From Bacillota bacterium (GTDB taxonomy: Bacteria; Bacillota; Clostridia; Christensenellales; SZUA-584), in NCBI GenBank assembly GCA_023415915.1, contig JAEZIZ010000137.1, forward strand, positions 1 to 19,368: 19,368 bases of DNA, written 5' to 3'. The notes under the pieces were generated by a model that was given only the letters and a program-made list of their open reading frames with translations, did no database searches and was not told the DNA's origin. Both the position numbers and the translations under genes were made by a program. Numbering within the stretch: position 1 is the stretch's first letter; every line of letters starts with the position of its first letter. Below, in pieces: positions 1-8,245 of this stretch.

Positions 1-311
1 AAGCAGCGCGCGCAGGGCATGCCGCTGCCGAACACTGCAGGCGCGCGCAGACAAAGCAGTATTATAATGCATCCGCTGGATCAGGCGTAAGGTACGTCGT
101 GCCTCAGCATATAAACGCGGACGAAAAAGACAAGGTGCTGTTTTTCCGGGCTTCGGGCGTATACAAAAACTGCCGTACGGTCGCGAAATGCGGCGGTAAG
201 CAAATAGTGTCAAAAAAGCGCGTGCGGTGCGCGCCCGGCGAGATGGAGTCTCTTTGCATTAAAGCCGCGGACGTTACCGGCGATATAGTAGTTTCGGTGG
301 AGGAATGCTGA
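1..311 (+). CDS. FAD-dependent oxidoreductase, GlpB-like, C-terminal fragment
   Basis: This is the 3' end of a gene that begins before the window. The frame is open from base 3 to the TGA at 309-311, so the reading extends upstream of the GTG at 99, which is internal. The C-terminal tail contains YVVPQHI, then a beta-rich stretch with VYKN and APGEME, and ends in VVSVEEC. From memory of the family, this is the tail found in clostridial NAD(P)/FAD-dependent oxidoreductases related to the GlpA/GlpB subunits of anaerobic glycerol-3-phosphate dehydrogenase. The Rossmann FAD-binding part lies outside the window. The next gene, a DUF1667 protein, starts one base after the stop; that pair is a recurring arrangement in Firmicutes and supports the call. 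The substrate cannot be told from this fragment. Confidence 0.7.
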   Translation, partial: AARAGHAAAEHCRRAQTKQYYNASAGSGVRYVVPQHINADEKDKVLFFRASGVYKNCRTVAKCGGKQIVSKKRVRCAPGEMESLCIKAADVTGDIVVSVEEC

Positions 312-312
312 A

Positions 313-660
313 ATGGACAGGAAAATAACATGCATAGGATGCCCTCTCGGGTGCGATATAACGGTCAGCATGGACGGCGGCAATATCACCGGCATATCCG
401 GCTATACGTGCAGAAAGGGCGAGGAGTACGCAAGTAATGAGGCTGCCGACCCGCGGCGCACGCTGACTACGACTATGCGCGACGAGCATGGCGGGCTGAT
501 ACCCGTCAAATCAAACAGGCCGATAAAAAAAGCGCTGCTGTTTGACTGCATGAAAGTGATAAACGCCTCGACGGCAAACGGGTGCGTGGAGATAGGCGAC
601 GTACTGATAAAGGACATACTCGGCTCGGGCGCGGACATAGTTGCGGCAGCAAGGCAATAG
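313..660 (+). CDS. DUF1667 family cysteine-rich protein
   Basis: A 115-residue protein of the DUF1667 family (COG3862 type). The N-terminus carries a Cys-x2-Cys-x3-Cys cluster (C7, C10, C14) and a fourth cysteine at C33 in GYTCRKGEEY. This pattern could hold an iron-sulfur cluster or a metal; which one cannot be seen from sequence. The family nearly always follows a GlpA/GlpB-like FAD oxidoreductase, and here it begins one base after such a gene, so the two are translationally linked. The likely role is an accessory or electron-transfer subunit of that flavoenzyme, which is inferred from context only. The TGA of the upstream gene lies right at the start codon and a GGAGG lies inside its last codons (about 299-303), which supports this start. 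No transmembrane segment is visible. Confidence 0.85.
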   Translation: MDRKITCIGCPLGCDITVSMDGGNITGISGYTCRKGEEYASNEAADPRRTLTTTMRDEHGGLIPVKSNRPIKKALLFDCMKVINASTANGCVEIGDVLIKDILGSGADIVAAARQ

Positions 661-675
661 CATTATAATGCATAT

Positions 676-1542
676 ATGGAATACCGCGTCAAAGAGATAC
701 AGTGCAGATGCGCGCTTCATCATCACAACTCCAGATGGCTGCCTTTCAAATACGACATAAACGTTTACCGGGGCTGCGCGCACCGGTGCATATACTGTTA
801 CGCTCTTTATTCCCACGAATACATACAGGGCGGAAGCTTCTACAACGAGATATACGCGAAGGTGAACATTGCCGACGCGCTGAAACGCGAGCTGCCCAAA
901 TTCTCAAGGGAACAGGTGAATCTTGGCGGCGTAACGGACAGCTACCAGCCCGCGGAGAGGGATTACCGCCTAATGCCGCCGGTGCTCGAACTGCTGGCGC
1001 GGTTTAAGGTACCCGTGTCTATCTGCACGAAATCCCCGCTGATACTGCGCGACATTGAGCTGCTCAAAAGCGTAAACGAAGCGGGCGGTCTGATGAGCGC
1101 GTTTACCATAACGACTATGGATAACACTGCCGCAAGGCTGCTGGAGCCGGGAGCGCCGCCTCCGCATGAGCGTATGGCCGCCATTAAAGAGATAAAAAAG
1201 CAGGGCATCATATGCGGCGTGCATCTTATGCCCATTATACCGCATATAAACAGCAGCGAGCACAGTATAGATGCGCTTATGGGCGCGGCTAAGGATGCTG
1301 GCGCCGATTACGTGCTTACAGGCGCGCTTAACAGAAAGAACAGCACGTTCTTTGAAAGCGTGCGGCAGAGCTTTCCGGGCGATTACGGCAGTATACGGGA
1401 ACTGTACGCCGATAAGAAAGCTTACAAGGAATACAGGGAAGACTTGGACGAGATTATAGCGCGCGTAAGGAAGAGGCACCGCATGCCGGCGTACGCGAGT
1501 ATCCCCCGCAGGCGCGAAGCGGTTCAGATGTCGTTCCTGTAA
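676..1542 (+). CDS. SPL-like radical SAM protein (COG1533)
   Basis: A 288-residue radical SAM enzyme. The [4Fe-4S] motif is Cys34-x3-Cys38-x2-Cys41 in RGCAHRCIYCYA, preceded by a conserved basic/aromatic N-terminus. After it comes the GGVTDSYQPAE segment typical of the COG1533 group, which includes spore photoproduct lyase and its non-lyase relatives. It is shorter than true spore photoproduct lyase (about 340 residues), so repair of spore photoproduct should not be assumed; the substrate is unknown. The start is the ATG at 676; an ATG at 668 is out of frame. The Shine-Dalgarno sequence is weak. It lies 15 bases after the DUF1667 gene and 9 bases before the GNAT gene, probably in one transcript with them. 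Confidence 0.85.
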   Translation: MEYRVKEIQCRCALHHHNSRWLPFKYDINVYRGCAHRCIYCYALYSHEYIQGGSFYNEIYAKVNIADALKRELPKFSREQVNLGGVTDSYQPAERDYRLMPPVLELLARFKVPVSICTKSPLILRDIELLKSVNEAGGLMSAFTITTMDNTAARLLEPGAPPPHERMAAIKEIKKQGIICGVHLMPIIPHINSSEHSIDALMGAAKDAGADYVLTGALNRKNSTFFESVRQSFPGDYGSIRELYADKKAYKEYREDLDEIIARVRKRHRMPAYASIPRRREAVQMSFL

Positions 1543-1551
1543 GAGGGCCTT

Positions 1552-2058
1552 ATGGACCATGTGTTCAGACTGGCGCAAATGCAGGATTACCTGGCTGTCG
1601 TAGAAATCTACAAGCAGGCGATAAGCGATATGTGCTCCCGCGGCATAATGCAGTGGGACGAAATATATCCCAGCGAAGAATGCCTTAAAGCCGATATAGA
1701 AGCGCGGCAAATGTACCTGCTAGTCTGCGGAGGCGATGTGGTTTCCGCGGTGGTTATAAGCGGCGAGCAGGACGAGGAATACAAAAACGGCTGTTGGAAG
1801 TACAGCGAAGGAAACATTGCGGCGCTGCACCGCCTGTGCGTCCATCCCGCCCACCAGCGCAAGGGGTACGGACGGGAAACGGTGCTTTTCGCCGAACAGT
1901 TAATGAAGCGGATGGGCTATACCGCTGTGCGGCTCGACGCTTTTTCGCAAAGCCCTTTCGCGCTGAAGCTGTATGAAGGGCTCGGATATGAGCGTGCAGG
2001 CGAGGTAACGTTCCGCAAGGGTAAGTTCTTTTTATATGAAAAGCCGCTGCGGGATTGA
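1552..2058 (+). CDS. GNAT family N-acetyltransferase
   Basis: A 168-residue single-domain GCN5-related acetyltransferase. The acetyl-CoA pyrophosphate-binding motif A is visible at residues 94-107 as RLCVHPAHQRKGYG, with the Q-x-x-G-x-G loop at Q102-G107. It is followed by the usual helix and the motif B region (ALKLYEGLGYERAG). The family transfers an acetyl group from acetyl-CoA to an amine; the acceptor here is unknown. An AGAGGG sequence precedes the ATG at 1552, which supports this start. It lies 9 bases after the radical SAM gene and is probably the last gene of this transcript. Its 3' end faces a possible small gene on the other strand that overlaps it antisense by about 140 bases. Confidence 0.85.
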   Translation: MDHVFRLAQMQDYLAVVEIYKQAISDMCSRGIMQWDEIYPSEECLKADIEARQMYLLVCGGDVVSAVVISGEQDEEYKNGCWKYSEGNIAALHRLCVHPAHQRKGYGRETVLFAEQLMKRMGYTAVRLDAFSQSPFALKLYEGLGYERAGEVTFRKGKFFLYEKPLRD

Positions 2059-2174
2059 ACCGCGCGCCTTTTACACTCCTTTTTTTCAAAAGCGACAAGG
2101 GATGCGCAAAACGCCCCGAACAGCAACAATGCCCCCGCGATTACCGGAGCCGAGATTACTATATTTTCCCACAT
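1917..2174 (-). CDS. Possible small membrane protein
   Basis: An 85-residue open frame on the minus strand with an ATG at 2174 and a strong GGAGGG ribosome binding site at 2183-2188, 8 bases upstream. Residues 4-28 form one clear hydrophobic helix (VISAPVIAGALLLFGAFCA), followed by a basic stretch (EKKECKRR). This looks like the start of a genuine small bitopic protein. The rest of the frame runs antisense through the last 142 bases of the GNAT gene and has no recognisable domain, so the true product may be partly eroded or the tail may be fortuitous. It lies downstream of the glnA terminator in the same direction. I do not recognise a family. The start signal is the main support. Confidence 0.35.
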   Translation of the reverse strand: MWENIVISAPVIAGALLLFGAFCASLVAFEKKECKRRAVQSRSGFSYKKNLPLRNVTSPARSYPSPSYSFSAKGLCEKASSRTAV

Positions 2175-2257
2175 AAAGCACACCCTCCTATAGAAACTAT
2201 GTTCATATTACAGGAAGACGTGTACGTAAAAAAGGACAACGGCACGCGGTAAACCGC

Positions 2258-2285
2258 AAAAAAATACGCCCTTTTGAAGGGCGTA
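2258..2285 (-). terminator. Intrinsic terminator of glnA
   Basis: On the minus strand a 9-bp stem (TACGCCCTT pairing with AAGGGCGTA) closes a 3-base loop and is followed by seven T residues. It lies 45 bases past the glnA stop and is correctly oriented for that gene only. Confidence 0.85.
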
Positions 2286-2329
2286 AGAGCTATAGTTCTT
2301 ATTATATTCTATTGCTTTAAATGTGACTA

Positions 2330-3661
2330 TTAATACTTGGTAAGGTACTGATTGATCTCCCACGGGTGCACGGTTATCCTGAAGTCGTCCCATTCTCTGG
2401 TCTTAAACTCGTAATACATATTGAATATATGCTCTCCCAGCGTCTGCTTAACGAGAGGATCCGCCTTGAAAAGCTCAAGCGCCTCCATAAGGCTGCCCGG
2501 CAGGCTCGATATTCCGAGTTCGCTCATCTCCGCGCCGCTCATCTCATAGATATTCCTGTTAACAGGCGGCGGGGGGGTAAGGTTTCTCTTTATGCCGTCA
2601 AGGCCGGACGCTAGCATAAGCGCTATTGCGAGGTACGGATTAGCAGCCGGGTCGGGATTTCTCAGCTCTACTCTCGTGCCTGAGCCGCGCGAAGCGGGTA
2701 TGCGTATAAGCGGGCTTCTGTTCTTTGACGACCAAGCAATATAGCAGGGCGCCTCGTAGCCGGGAACGAGCCTCTTATAAGAGTTTACAATAGGGTTGGT
2801 CACTGCGGCTATCGACTTTGCGTGCTCAATGAGGCCCGCTATGTAGTTGTACGCCACTTTTGAAAGTCCGAGCTTGTCATTTTTATCGTAGAATGCGTTG
2901 CCGTCTTTTGTGCAAAGCGACTGGTTCACGTGCATGCCGCTGCCGTTGATACCGAATATAGGTTTTGGCATGAACGTAGCATACAGGCCGTGACGGGCTG
3001 CAATGCTCTTTACGACTATCTTGAATGTCATTATGCTGTCGGCGATAGCGAGCGCGTCTTTGTATTTGAAATCTATCTCGTGCTGGCCTTCCGAAACTTC
3101 ATGATGAGAAGTTTCTATCTCAAATCCCATTTCCTCAAGCATGAGGCAGATATCGCGGCGTGCGTCTTCGCCCTTGTCTATAGGCGCAAGGTCGAAATAA
3201 CCGCCCTCGTCTTGAGTTATCGTGGTCGGTTTGCCTTCGGCGTCGGTGTGGAACAGGAAGAACTCGCATTCGGGGCCGACGTTCATCACAAATCCCATCT
3301 TTTCCGCTTCTGCGAGTACACGCCGCAGCGCATATCTCGGGCAGCCTTCATACGGCTCCCCGTCAGTTGTATATACGTCGCATATCAGCCTTGCAACCTT
3401 TCCCTGCTGCGGCCTCCACGGGAATATTTCAAAAGTGTCGATATCGGGTTTAAGCAGCATATCCGACTCCTCGATACGGGCGAAACCGTCGATTGACGAA
3501 CCGTCGAACATGCAGCCTTCTTCAAGTACCCTTGGCAGCTGTTTTGACGTTATAGCCACGTTTTTCAAAATGCCGAAAACGTCGGTAAACTGAAGCCTTA
3601 TAAACTTAACGTCGTTTTCTTCAACAAGTTTAAGCACTTCCTTATTTGTATACTTCGCCAT
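2330..3661 (-). CDS. glnA: Glutamine synthetase type I (alpha form)
   Basis: A 443-residue class I glutamine synthetase, which makes glutamine from glutamate, ammonia and ATP in the cytoplasm. Visible family motifs are FDGSSIDGF (52-60), the metal ligands E131 and E133 in GPECEFFLF, the HEVSEGQHEID block (187-197), NGSGMHVN (239-246) and NRSPLIRIPASRG (313-325). The length and the lack of the 25-residue insertion and adenylylation tyrosine region put it in the GSI-alpha form of Firmicutes. The ATG at 3661 follows an AGAGAGG ribosome binding site. The gene is monocistronic, transcribed divergently from the PBP2 gene, and ends at an intrinsic terminator. No glnR is adjacent and no convincing GlnR operator was found upstream. 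Confidence 0.97.
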   Translation of the reverse strand: MAKYTNKEVLKLVEENDVKFIRLQFTDVFGILKNVAITSKQLPRVLEEGCMFDGSSIDGFARIEESDMLLKPDIDTFEIFPWRPQQGKVARLICDVYTTDGEPYEGCPRYALRRVLAEAEKMGFVMNVGPECEFFLFHTDAEGKPTTITQDEGGYFDLAPIDKGEDARRDICLMLEEMGFEIETSHHEVSEGQHEIDFKYKDALAIADSIMTFKIVVKSIAARHGLYATFMPKPIFGINGSGMHVNQSLCTKDGNAFYDKNDKLGLSKVAYNYIAGLIEHAKSIAAVTNPIVNSYKRLVPGYEAPCYIAWSSKNRSPLIRIPASRGSGTRVELRNPDPAANPYLAIALMLASGLDGIKRNLTPPPPVNRNIYEMSGAEMSELGISSLPGSLMEALELFKADPLVKQTLGEHIFNMYYEFKTREWDDFRITVHPWEINQYLTKY

Positions 3662-3697
3662 TATATATACCTCTCTTATGAAAAATATTTACGCACT

Positions 3698-3727
3698 GCC
3701 TGTTATAATAAAAAAGATGTCAATAAA
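3698..3727 (-). promoter_or_regulatory. Possible glnA promoter
   Basis: On the minus strand a TTGCTT lies 18 bases before TATAAC, about 40 bases upstream of the glnA start. A perfect TTGACA nearby has no well-spaced -10. The match is moderate and the position is approximate. Confidence 0.35.
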
Positions 3728-3855
3728 GCAACATAAGCTGCCGATTCTGACATCATTGTCTTAATATACTATTATAATTTACAATACCATAACGAGTATT
3801 GCGGCGCAACACTTTTTTAAAATTTAATGAACAGGAAACAATACCGGCTTAAATA

Positions 3856-3864
3856 TGTTATAAT
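3856..3864 (+). promoter_or_regulatory. Extended -10 promoter for the PBP2 gene
   Basis: TGTTATAAT is a perfect extended -10 element (TGn-TATAAT). It lies about 37 bases before the PBP2 ATG, with no good -35, as is usual for this promoter class. A GGAG ribosome binding site follows at 3890-3893. Confidence 0.6.
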
Positions 3865-3900
3865 ACAGACGGATGGTGGAATAATCGCTGGAGTTTATAT

Positions 3901-6486
3901 ATGAATATCAGTACCCGTAACAGGTTGATTATCTTCGGCAGCGTAGTGATAGGCCTGTTTGCCATACTGTTTATACAGCTTATTAAGCTTACGCTCGTTA
4001 AGGGAGCGGATTACGCAAGAGAGGCAAACGAGAAAAGAATAGAGACGATAACCATATCCGGCGCCCGGGGCAGCATACTTGACAGGAACGGACTGCCGCT
4101 CGCGTACGACCAAAAATCCTACAACGTTGAATTTTACAGGGACCCGAATAAAAGCTCGGCGGCGGACAGGGCTTTCTATACGGGCGTCATTATGAAAACC
4201 ATAGACGTTGTCGAGAAGAACGGCGGAGAAACGATAGACACATTCGCGATAAAATATAACGCCGAAACGGGCGTGTACGATTTCGACTGGGGCGACATCT
4301 CGGCTGACGCAAAAACCAGGAGGGAAGAAAACTGGCGCAAAAACATGTACGTCAATACCGACCCGCCGATGACGCCGGAGCAGATATATATCTATTTGCG
4401 CGACAAATACCAGGTGCCGGCAGAGCTTGGCTATGAAGAGGCGCGCAAGATACTCTCCATCTGGCAGGAAGTCCAGCTTGCTTCCTGGAAGGCGTTCAAC
4501 CCTGTGACTATAGCGTATAACGTCAATATTCAGACGGTTGCCGAGATAGAGACGCACGGCGTAGAGCTTTCCGGCATGAACATAGCGGAGAGCACTACGC
4601 GCGTATACCCGCGCGGAACGCTGGCCGCGCATATTCTTGGGTATCTCGGCCGAATGACCGACACTAATATGATTGAGGAAATGAAGAAAAAGGGGTACGA
4701 CCAGGACGACCTCCTGGGAATAACGGGCCTTGAAAAATTTATGGAAGAGTACCTTACCGGCAACAGCGCGGAGCGGCAGGGCAAGAAGGTAGTCGAAGTA
4801 GACAATATGGCGGTTATACAGAAAGTACTCTACTCAACCGAGCCAAAACAGGGCTACAACGTGATAACGACCATTGACGTTCCTCTCCAGCAGGCCGCCG
4901 AGGAGGCACTCGCGAGGCGCATACCCGAAATGAGGCAGGAGCAGTTAAATACTTTTTATAAGGATGAGAACGGAGATTACAAAAAGGATAATGTCGACAT
5001 AAACAAAGTCAAGCTCGCGGACCAGGGCGCCGCGGTCGTTATAGACGTAAACAACGGCAATGTGCTCGCGCTGGCGTGCTACCCGACATACGACCCTAAT
5101 CTGTTTATTAAGGGAATATCGGATGAAGAATACGAAGTTCTGGGGTTTAACGATAAGGAGCTTGCGCCGCTATTAAATAGGGCGGTGTCCAGCCGGGGTA
5201 TACCCGGTTCCATATTCAAGATGGTTACCGGCCTTGCCGCGCTCATGGAAGGCAAGACGACGCTCGAAGAACGTATAACCGATCAGGGTGAGTATAAAGC
5301 CATACTTAAGCCGAATTCTGAAGATCGCGGGCCGAAGTGCTGGACAAAGTATCCGCACAATCATAAAGACCAGACGATAGTCGAAGCGCTCATGAACAGC
5401 TGCGATTACTACTTCTACGAGATGGCGAACAGGCTTAAAATAGACCTGCTCAACAAGTGGGGGCAGATTTACGGGCTCACGGATAAGACGGGAATAGAGC
5501 TGCCGGGCGAGGCGGTGGGGCAGATAGGCGGCCCGCAGGTGGTTTACGATCCCACAAAACCAATAAAAGAGCAGAAATCGTCGCTGCCGTATCTCGTCAA
5601 ATATGGTAAAGAGTATGGGCTAATAACGGTACTTAAAGAAAAGATTGCGAAAGCGCGCGGCGTCGAATACGACGACCAGACGATAAGCGACACCGCCGAC
5701 GCGCTTATCGAGCTTGCGGGCATCGGGTGGACTGAGGACCCGGACGACAGGAAGATATTGAAAGACAAGGACGGCAGAGCGATGGGCGACTATATCCGCA
5801 GCGTGCTGCAGGATAAGATGGATATCCCGGCGAGGGTCTCGGCCGCAAACGGCTGGAGCCAGCTGTTGTCCCCGATAATCAGTCAGCTTATCTGGACGCC
5901 TTACATGACTATAACGTCGGGCATAGGGCAGGGCGTGGTGCTCGTAACGCCGGTTGCGGTGGCGCGCTACGTCGCGTCGATAGTAAACGGCGGAACGGTG
6001 TATGAGGCGCATCTGGTCGACAAGGTTGTCGACCAGAACGGGCAGGTAGTGTTCGACCAGCAGCCGGTGGTATACGGCACGCTGGGCGCTCCCCAGGAAT
6101 ACCTTGACAGCATAATGAAAGGCATGGGTGACGTCGTCGGCGCTGAGCAGGGCACGGCCCAGAAGTATTTCAAAGATTTTAAATACAAGGACTACATAGG
6201 CGGCAAGACGGGTACGGCGGAGGTAACCCTCGTAGACCTCGAGAACAACAGCTGGTTCGTATGCTTCGCGCCGTATAAAACTAAGGACAATCCCGAGAAA
6301 TCCTTCCCGATGTACGACGGCCCCGACGTGAAGCCGGAAATAGCGGTCGTAGTATACGTGCCGCACGGATTGTCGGGCGGCCTCTCGTCGTATATTGCGC
6401 AGGACATCGTCGAGTTTTACCTCGACCGCGAGCAGAAAACCGCGGAGCAAAAAATACCAGCGACCGATTCGCTGATAACAAACTGA
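3901..6486 (+). CDS. mrdA: Class B penicillin-binding protein, PBP2/MrdA type
   Basis: An 861-residue transpeptidase that cross-links peptidoglycan outside the membrane, probably for cell elongation. A single membrane anchor spans about residues 9-32. The dimerization domain begins with the class B signature GARGSILDRNGLPLA (54-68). The catalytic motifs are SIFK (nucleophile S437, K440), S500-C501-D502 in place of SxN (Asp here is usual in PBP2-type proteins), and K769-T-G. About 130 residues lie between IGGPQVVYDP (near 541) and the GIGQG segment (near 674), roughly 100 more than usual, which makes the protein longer than the common 600-700 residues. An RBS precedes the ATG at 3901. It is followed by minC, minD and minE; the mreBCD genes and rodA that often flank this cluster are absent. 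Confidence 0.9.
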   Translation: MNISTRNRLIIFGSVVIGLFAILFIQLIKLTLVKGADYAREANEKRIETITISGARGSILDRNGLPLAYDQKSYNVEFYRDPNKSSAADRAFYTGVIMKTIDVVEKNGGETIDTFAIKYNAETGVYDFDWGDISADAKTRREENWRKNMYVNTDPPMTPEQIYIYLRDKYQVPAELGYEEARKILSIWQEVQLASWKAFNPVTIAYNVNIQTVAEIETHGVELSGMNIAESTTRVYPRGTLAAHILGYLGRMTDTNMIEEMKKKGYDQDDLLGITGLEKFMEEYLTGNSAERQGKKVVEVDNMAVIQKVLYSTEPKQGYNVITTIDVPLQQAAEEALARRIPEMRQEQLNTFYKDENGDYKKDNVDINKVKLADQGAAVVIDVNNGNVLALACYPTYDPNLFIKGISDEEYEVLGFNDKELAPLLNRAVSSRGIPGSIFKMVTGLAALMEGKTTLEERITDQGEYKAILKPNSEDRGPKCWTKYPHNHKDQTIVEALMNSCDYYFYEMANRLKIDLLNKWGQIYGLTDKTGIELPGEAVGQIGGPQVVYDPTKPIKEQKSSLPYLVKYGKEYGLITVLKEKIAKARGVEYDDQTISDTADALIELAGIGWTEDPDDRKILKDKDGRAMGDYIRSVLQDKMDIPARVSAANGWSQLLSPIISQLIWTPYMTITSGIGQGVVLVTPVAVARYVASIVNGGTVYEAHLVDKVVDQNGQVVFDQQPVVYGTLGAPQEYLDSIMKGMGDVVGAEQGTAQKYFKDFKYKDYIGGKTGTAEVTLVDLENNSWFVCFAPYKTKDNPEKSFPMYDGPDVKPEIAVVVYVPHGLSGGLSSYIAQDIVEFYLDREQKTAEQKIPATDSLITN

Positions 6487-6650
6487 TATTTTTCTGTCAA
6501 GCAGGAAAACGCGGTTTATTTGTAGAATTCTGTAGAACGCCTGTATTTTTACCGGCCAAGAATTGCAGATACTGCGTAAAATAATACGTATATGATTCCG
6601 AGGCTTAAAACCCGTAAGATCAAGTTTTTTCAGTGCATGGTGGGGGTATT

Positions 6651-7337
6651 ATGGGGATCAAGATCAAGGGGAAGACCGGCGGCTTGTTTGAAATTGAGAT
6701 ACAGCCACTGTCTTCCTATTCTGATATAAGGGAAGCTATACAGCAAAAACTCGCAAAAAACAAGTACTTTTTCAACGGCGCGGGCGCAAAAATACTAATA
6801 TCGGGAAAGGCGCTTTCTCAGGTGCAGAAAAAGGATTTGCGACGTCTGTTTCAGATGGACTATGACATCACGGACGTTACTTTTGCCGACGACGGAAAGG
6901 AACCGGAGGAGAAGCGCCGCGTAGTCATAAAACGCGTAAAAAACAACGCCGAGCCGTGCGGCGATTATGCCCACCTGGTATCGCGTAATTTCTTCAACGC
7001 GAAAAGCATATTCGTGACGCATACGCTGAGAAGCGGGCAGCGCATAGAGTGCGAAGGCGACGTGGTTATCTTAGGCGACGTCAACGACGGCGCTGAAGTC
7101 ATTGCGGGCGGCAGTATAGCGGTTATGGGCAGCCTGCGCGGCCTTGTGCATGCGGGGGCGACGGGCAGGAGCGACGTTGTGGTAGCCGCAAACGCGCTAA
7201 TGCCCAAGCAGATGAGGATAAGCGGCAAGATAGCAATATTTCCCGAAAACAAGACGGCGGAAGTGCCCGAGGTTGCAGAATACAAGCATGGGAGCGTCGT
7301 TATAAGGCCGCTCAGGCCGCAAACGAGAGAATTATAA
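6651..7337 (+). CDS. minC: Septum site-determining protein MinC
   Basis: A 228-residue FtsZ assembly inhibitor that, with MinD, blocks division near the poles. The C-terminal half is the right-handed beta-helix MinC_C domain, seen as repeating DVVILGDVNDGAEVIAGG and SIAVMGSLRGLVHAGATG (about residues 130-175), which binds MinD. The N-terminal half is the less conserved FtsZ-binding domain. The start is taken as the ATG at 6651 because a GGGGGT ribosome binding site sits directly upstream; an in-frame ATG at 6633 lies before that site and is less likely. The gene is 164 bases after the PBP2 gene and 103 bases before minD. No clear promoter or terminator was seen in the first gap. Confidence 0.92.
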   Translation: MGIKIKGKTGGLFEIEIQPLSSYSDIREAIQQKLAKNKYFFNGAGAKILISGKALSQVQKKDLRRLFQMDYDITDVTFADDGKEPEEKRRVVIKRVKNNAEPCGDYAHLVSRNFFNAKSIFVTHTLRSGQRIECEGDVVILGDVNDGAEVIAGGSIAVMGSLRGLVHAGATGRSDVVVAANALMPKQMRISGKIAIFPENKTAEVPEVAEYKHGSVVIRPLRPQTREL

Positions 7338-7440
7338 ACCAAGGCTTCCGATATACGTGCGTTTTTACAGCAAGTTTCAGGGCAATAATAAAAGGCAACT
7401 TACAAAGCATTCAGGCAAGAAATATTTGGGGGTAAGCATC

Positions 7441-8232
7441 ATGGAGAACGTAATAGTAATCACATCGGGCAAGGGAGGCGTCGGCAAAACGACGACCGTT
7501 GCCAACCTGGGAACGGGCCTTGCGAGGGAAGGCAAAAAGGTTGTAATGATAGACACCGATATTGGACTTAGAAACCTTGACGTTGTTCTGGGGCTGGAAA
7601 ACAGAATAGTATACGACCTCGTGGATGTTGTCGAGGGAACATGCAGAATAAAGCAGGCGCTGATACGCGATAAGAGGTACGATGCGCTGTGCTTGCTTCC
7701 GGCGGCGCAGACGCGGGACAAGATGGCGGTTAAGCCGGAACAGATGAAAGTGGTGGTGGAGGAGCTCGAGAAGGAGTTCGATTATATACTCATTGACTGC
7801 CCTGCCGGTATTGAACAGGGCTTTAAAAATGCTGTAGCGGGCGCAAAGGCAGCTATAGTCGTAACGGTGCCTGAGGTTTCCGCGGTCAGGGACGCCGACA
7901 GGATAATCGGTTTGCTTTCCGCGAACGGCATCGACGACTGCCGGCTGCTGGTAAACAGGCTTCGGCCTGACCTTGTAAGGCGCGGCGACATGCTTGCGCT
8001 GGACGACACGCTCGACATACTCGGCATAGATCTTATAGGCGTGGTGCCTGAAGATGAAAGGGTATTAAAGTCATCCAACCTCGGCGAGCCCGTTATTACG
8101 GACGACAAGGCCTTATCCGGCAAAGCTTACCGCAACGTAACTAAACGGATACTCGGCGAGAAAGTACCGCTCCTCGACCTTGAAGCCGACGGCGGGTTCC
8201 CGTTCTTCAGACGGCTTTTCGGAAAAAAATAG
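7441..8232 (+). CDS. minD: Septum site-determining ATPase MinD
   Basis: A 263-residue ParA/MinD ATPase that binds the membrane as an ATP dimer and recruits MinC. The deviant Walker A motif KGGVGKTT is at residues 11-18, with signature lysine K11 and phosphate-binding K16. The C-terminus ends in an amphipathic membrane-targeting helix (GFPFFRRLFGKK). The start is the ATG at 7441, just upstream of MENVIVITSGKGG, with a GGGGGT ribosome binding site 7 bases before it; the frame stays open further upstream but that part lacks a start signal and does not match the family. minE begins 13 bases downstream. Confidence 0.97.
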   Translation: MENVIVITSGKGGVGKTTTVANLGTGLAREGKKVVMIDTDIGLRNLDVVLGLENRIVYDLVDVVEGTCRIKQALIRDKRYDALCLLPAAQTRDKMAVKPEQMKVVVEELEKEFDYILIDCPAGIEQGFKNAVAGAKAAIVVTVPEVSAVRDADRIIGLLSANGIDDCRLLVNRLRPDLVRRGDMLALDDTLDILGIDLIGVVPEDERVLKSSNLGEPVITDDKALSGKAYRNVTKRILGEKVPLLDLEADGGFPFFRRLFGKK

Positions 8233-8245
8233 GAGGAGGAGCATT

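Noticed and set aside
3716..3790. Possible GlnR-type operator upstream of glnA
   Set aside because: TGTCA occurs, but no partner half-site fits the TGTNA-N7-TNACA pattern.
5620..6450. A 276-codon open frame antisense to the PBP2 gene
   Set aside because: It is the shadow of the conserved transpeptidase coding strand; its composition is rich in Arg, His and Val, with no known motif.
6489..6509. Hairpin TTTTTCTG with CAGGAAAA just after the PBP2 stop
   Set aside because: It is AT-rich with a G-U pair and has no T run after it, so it is not a convincing terminator; transcription may continue into minC.
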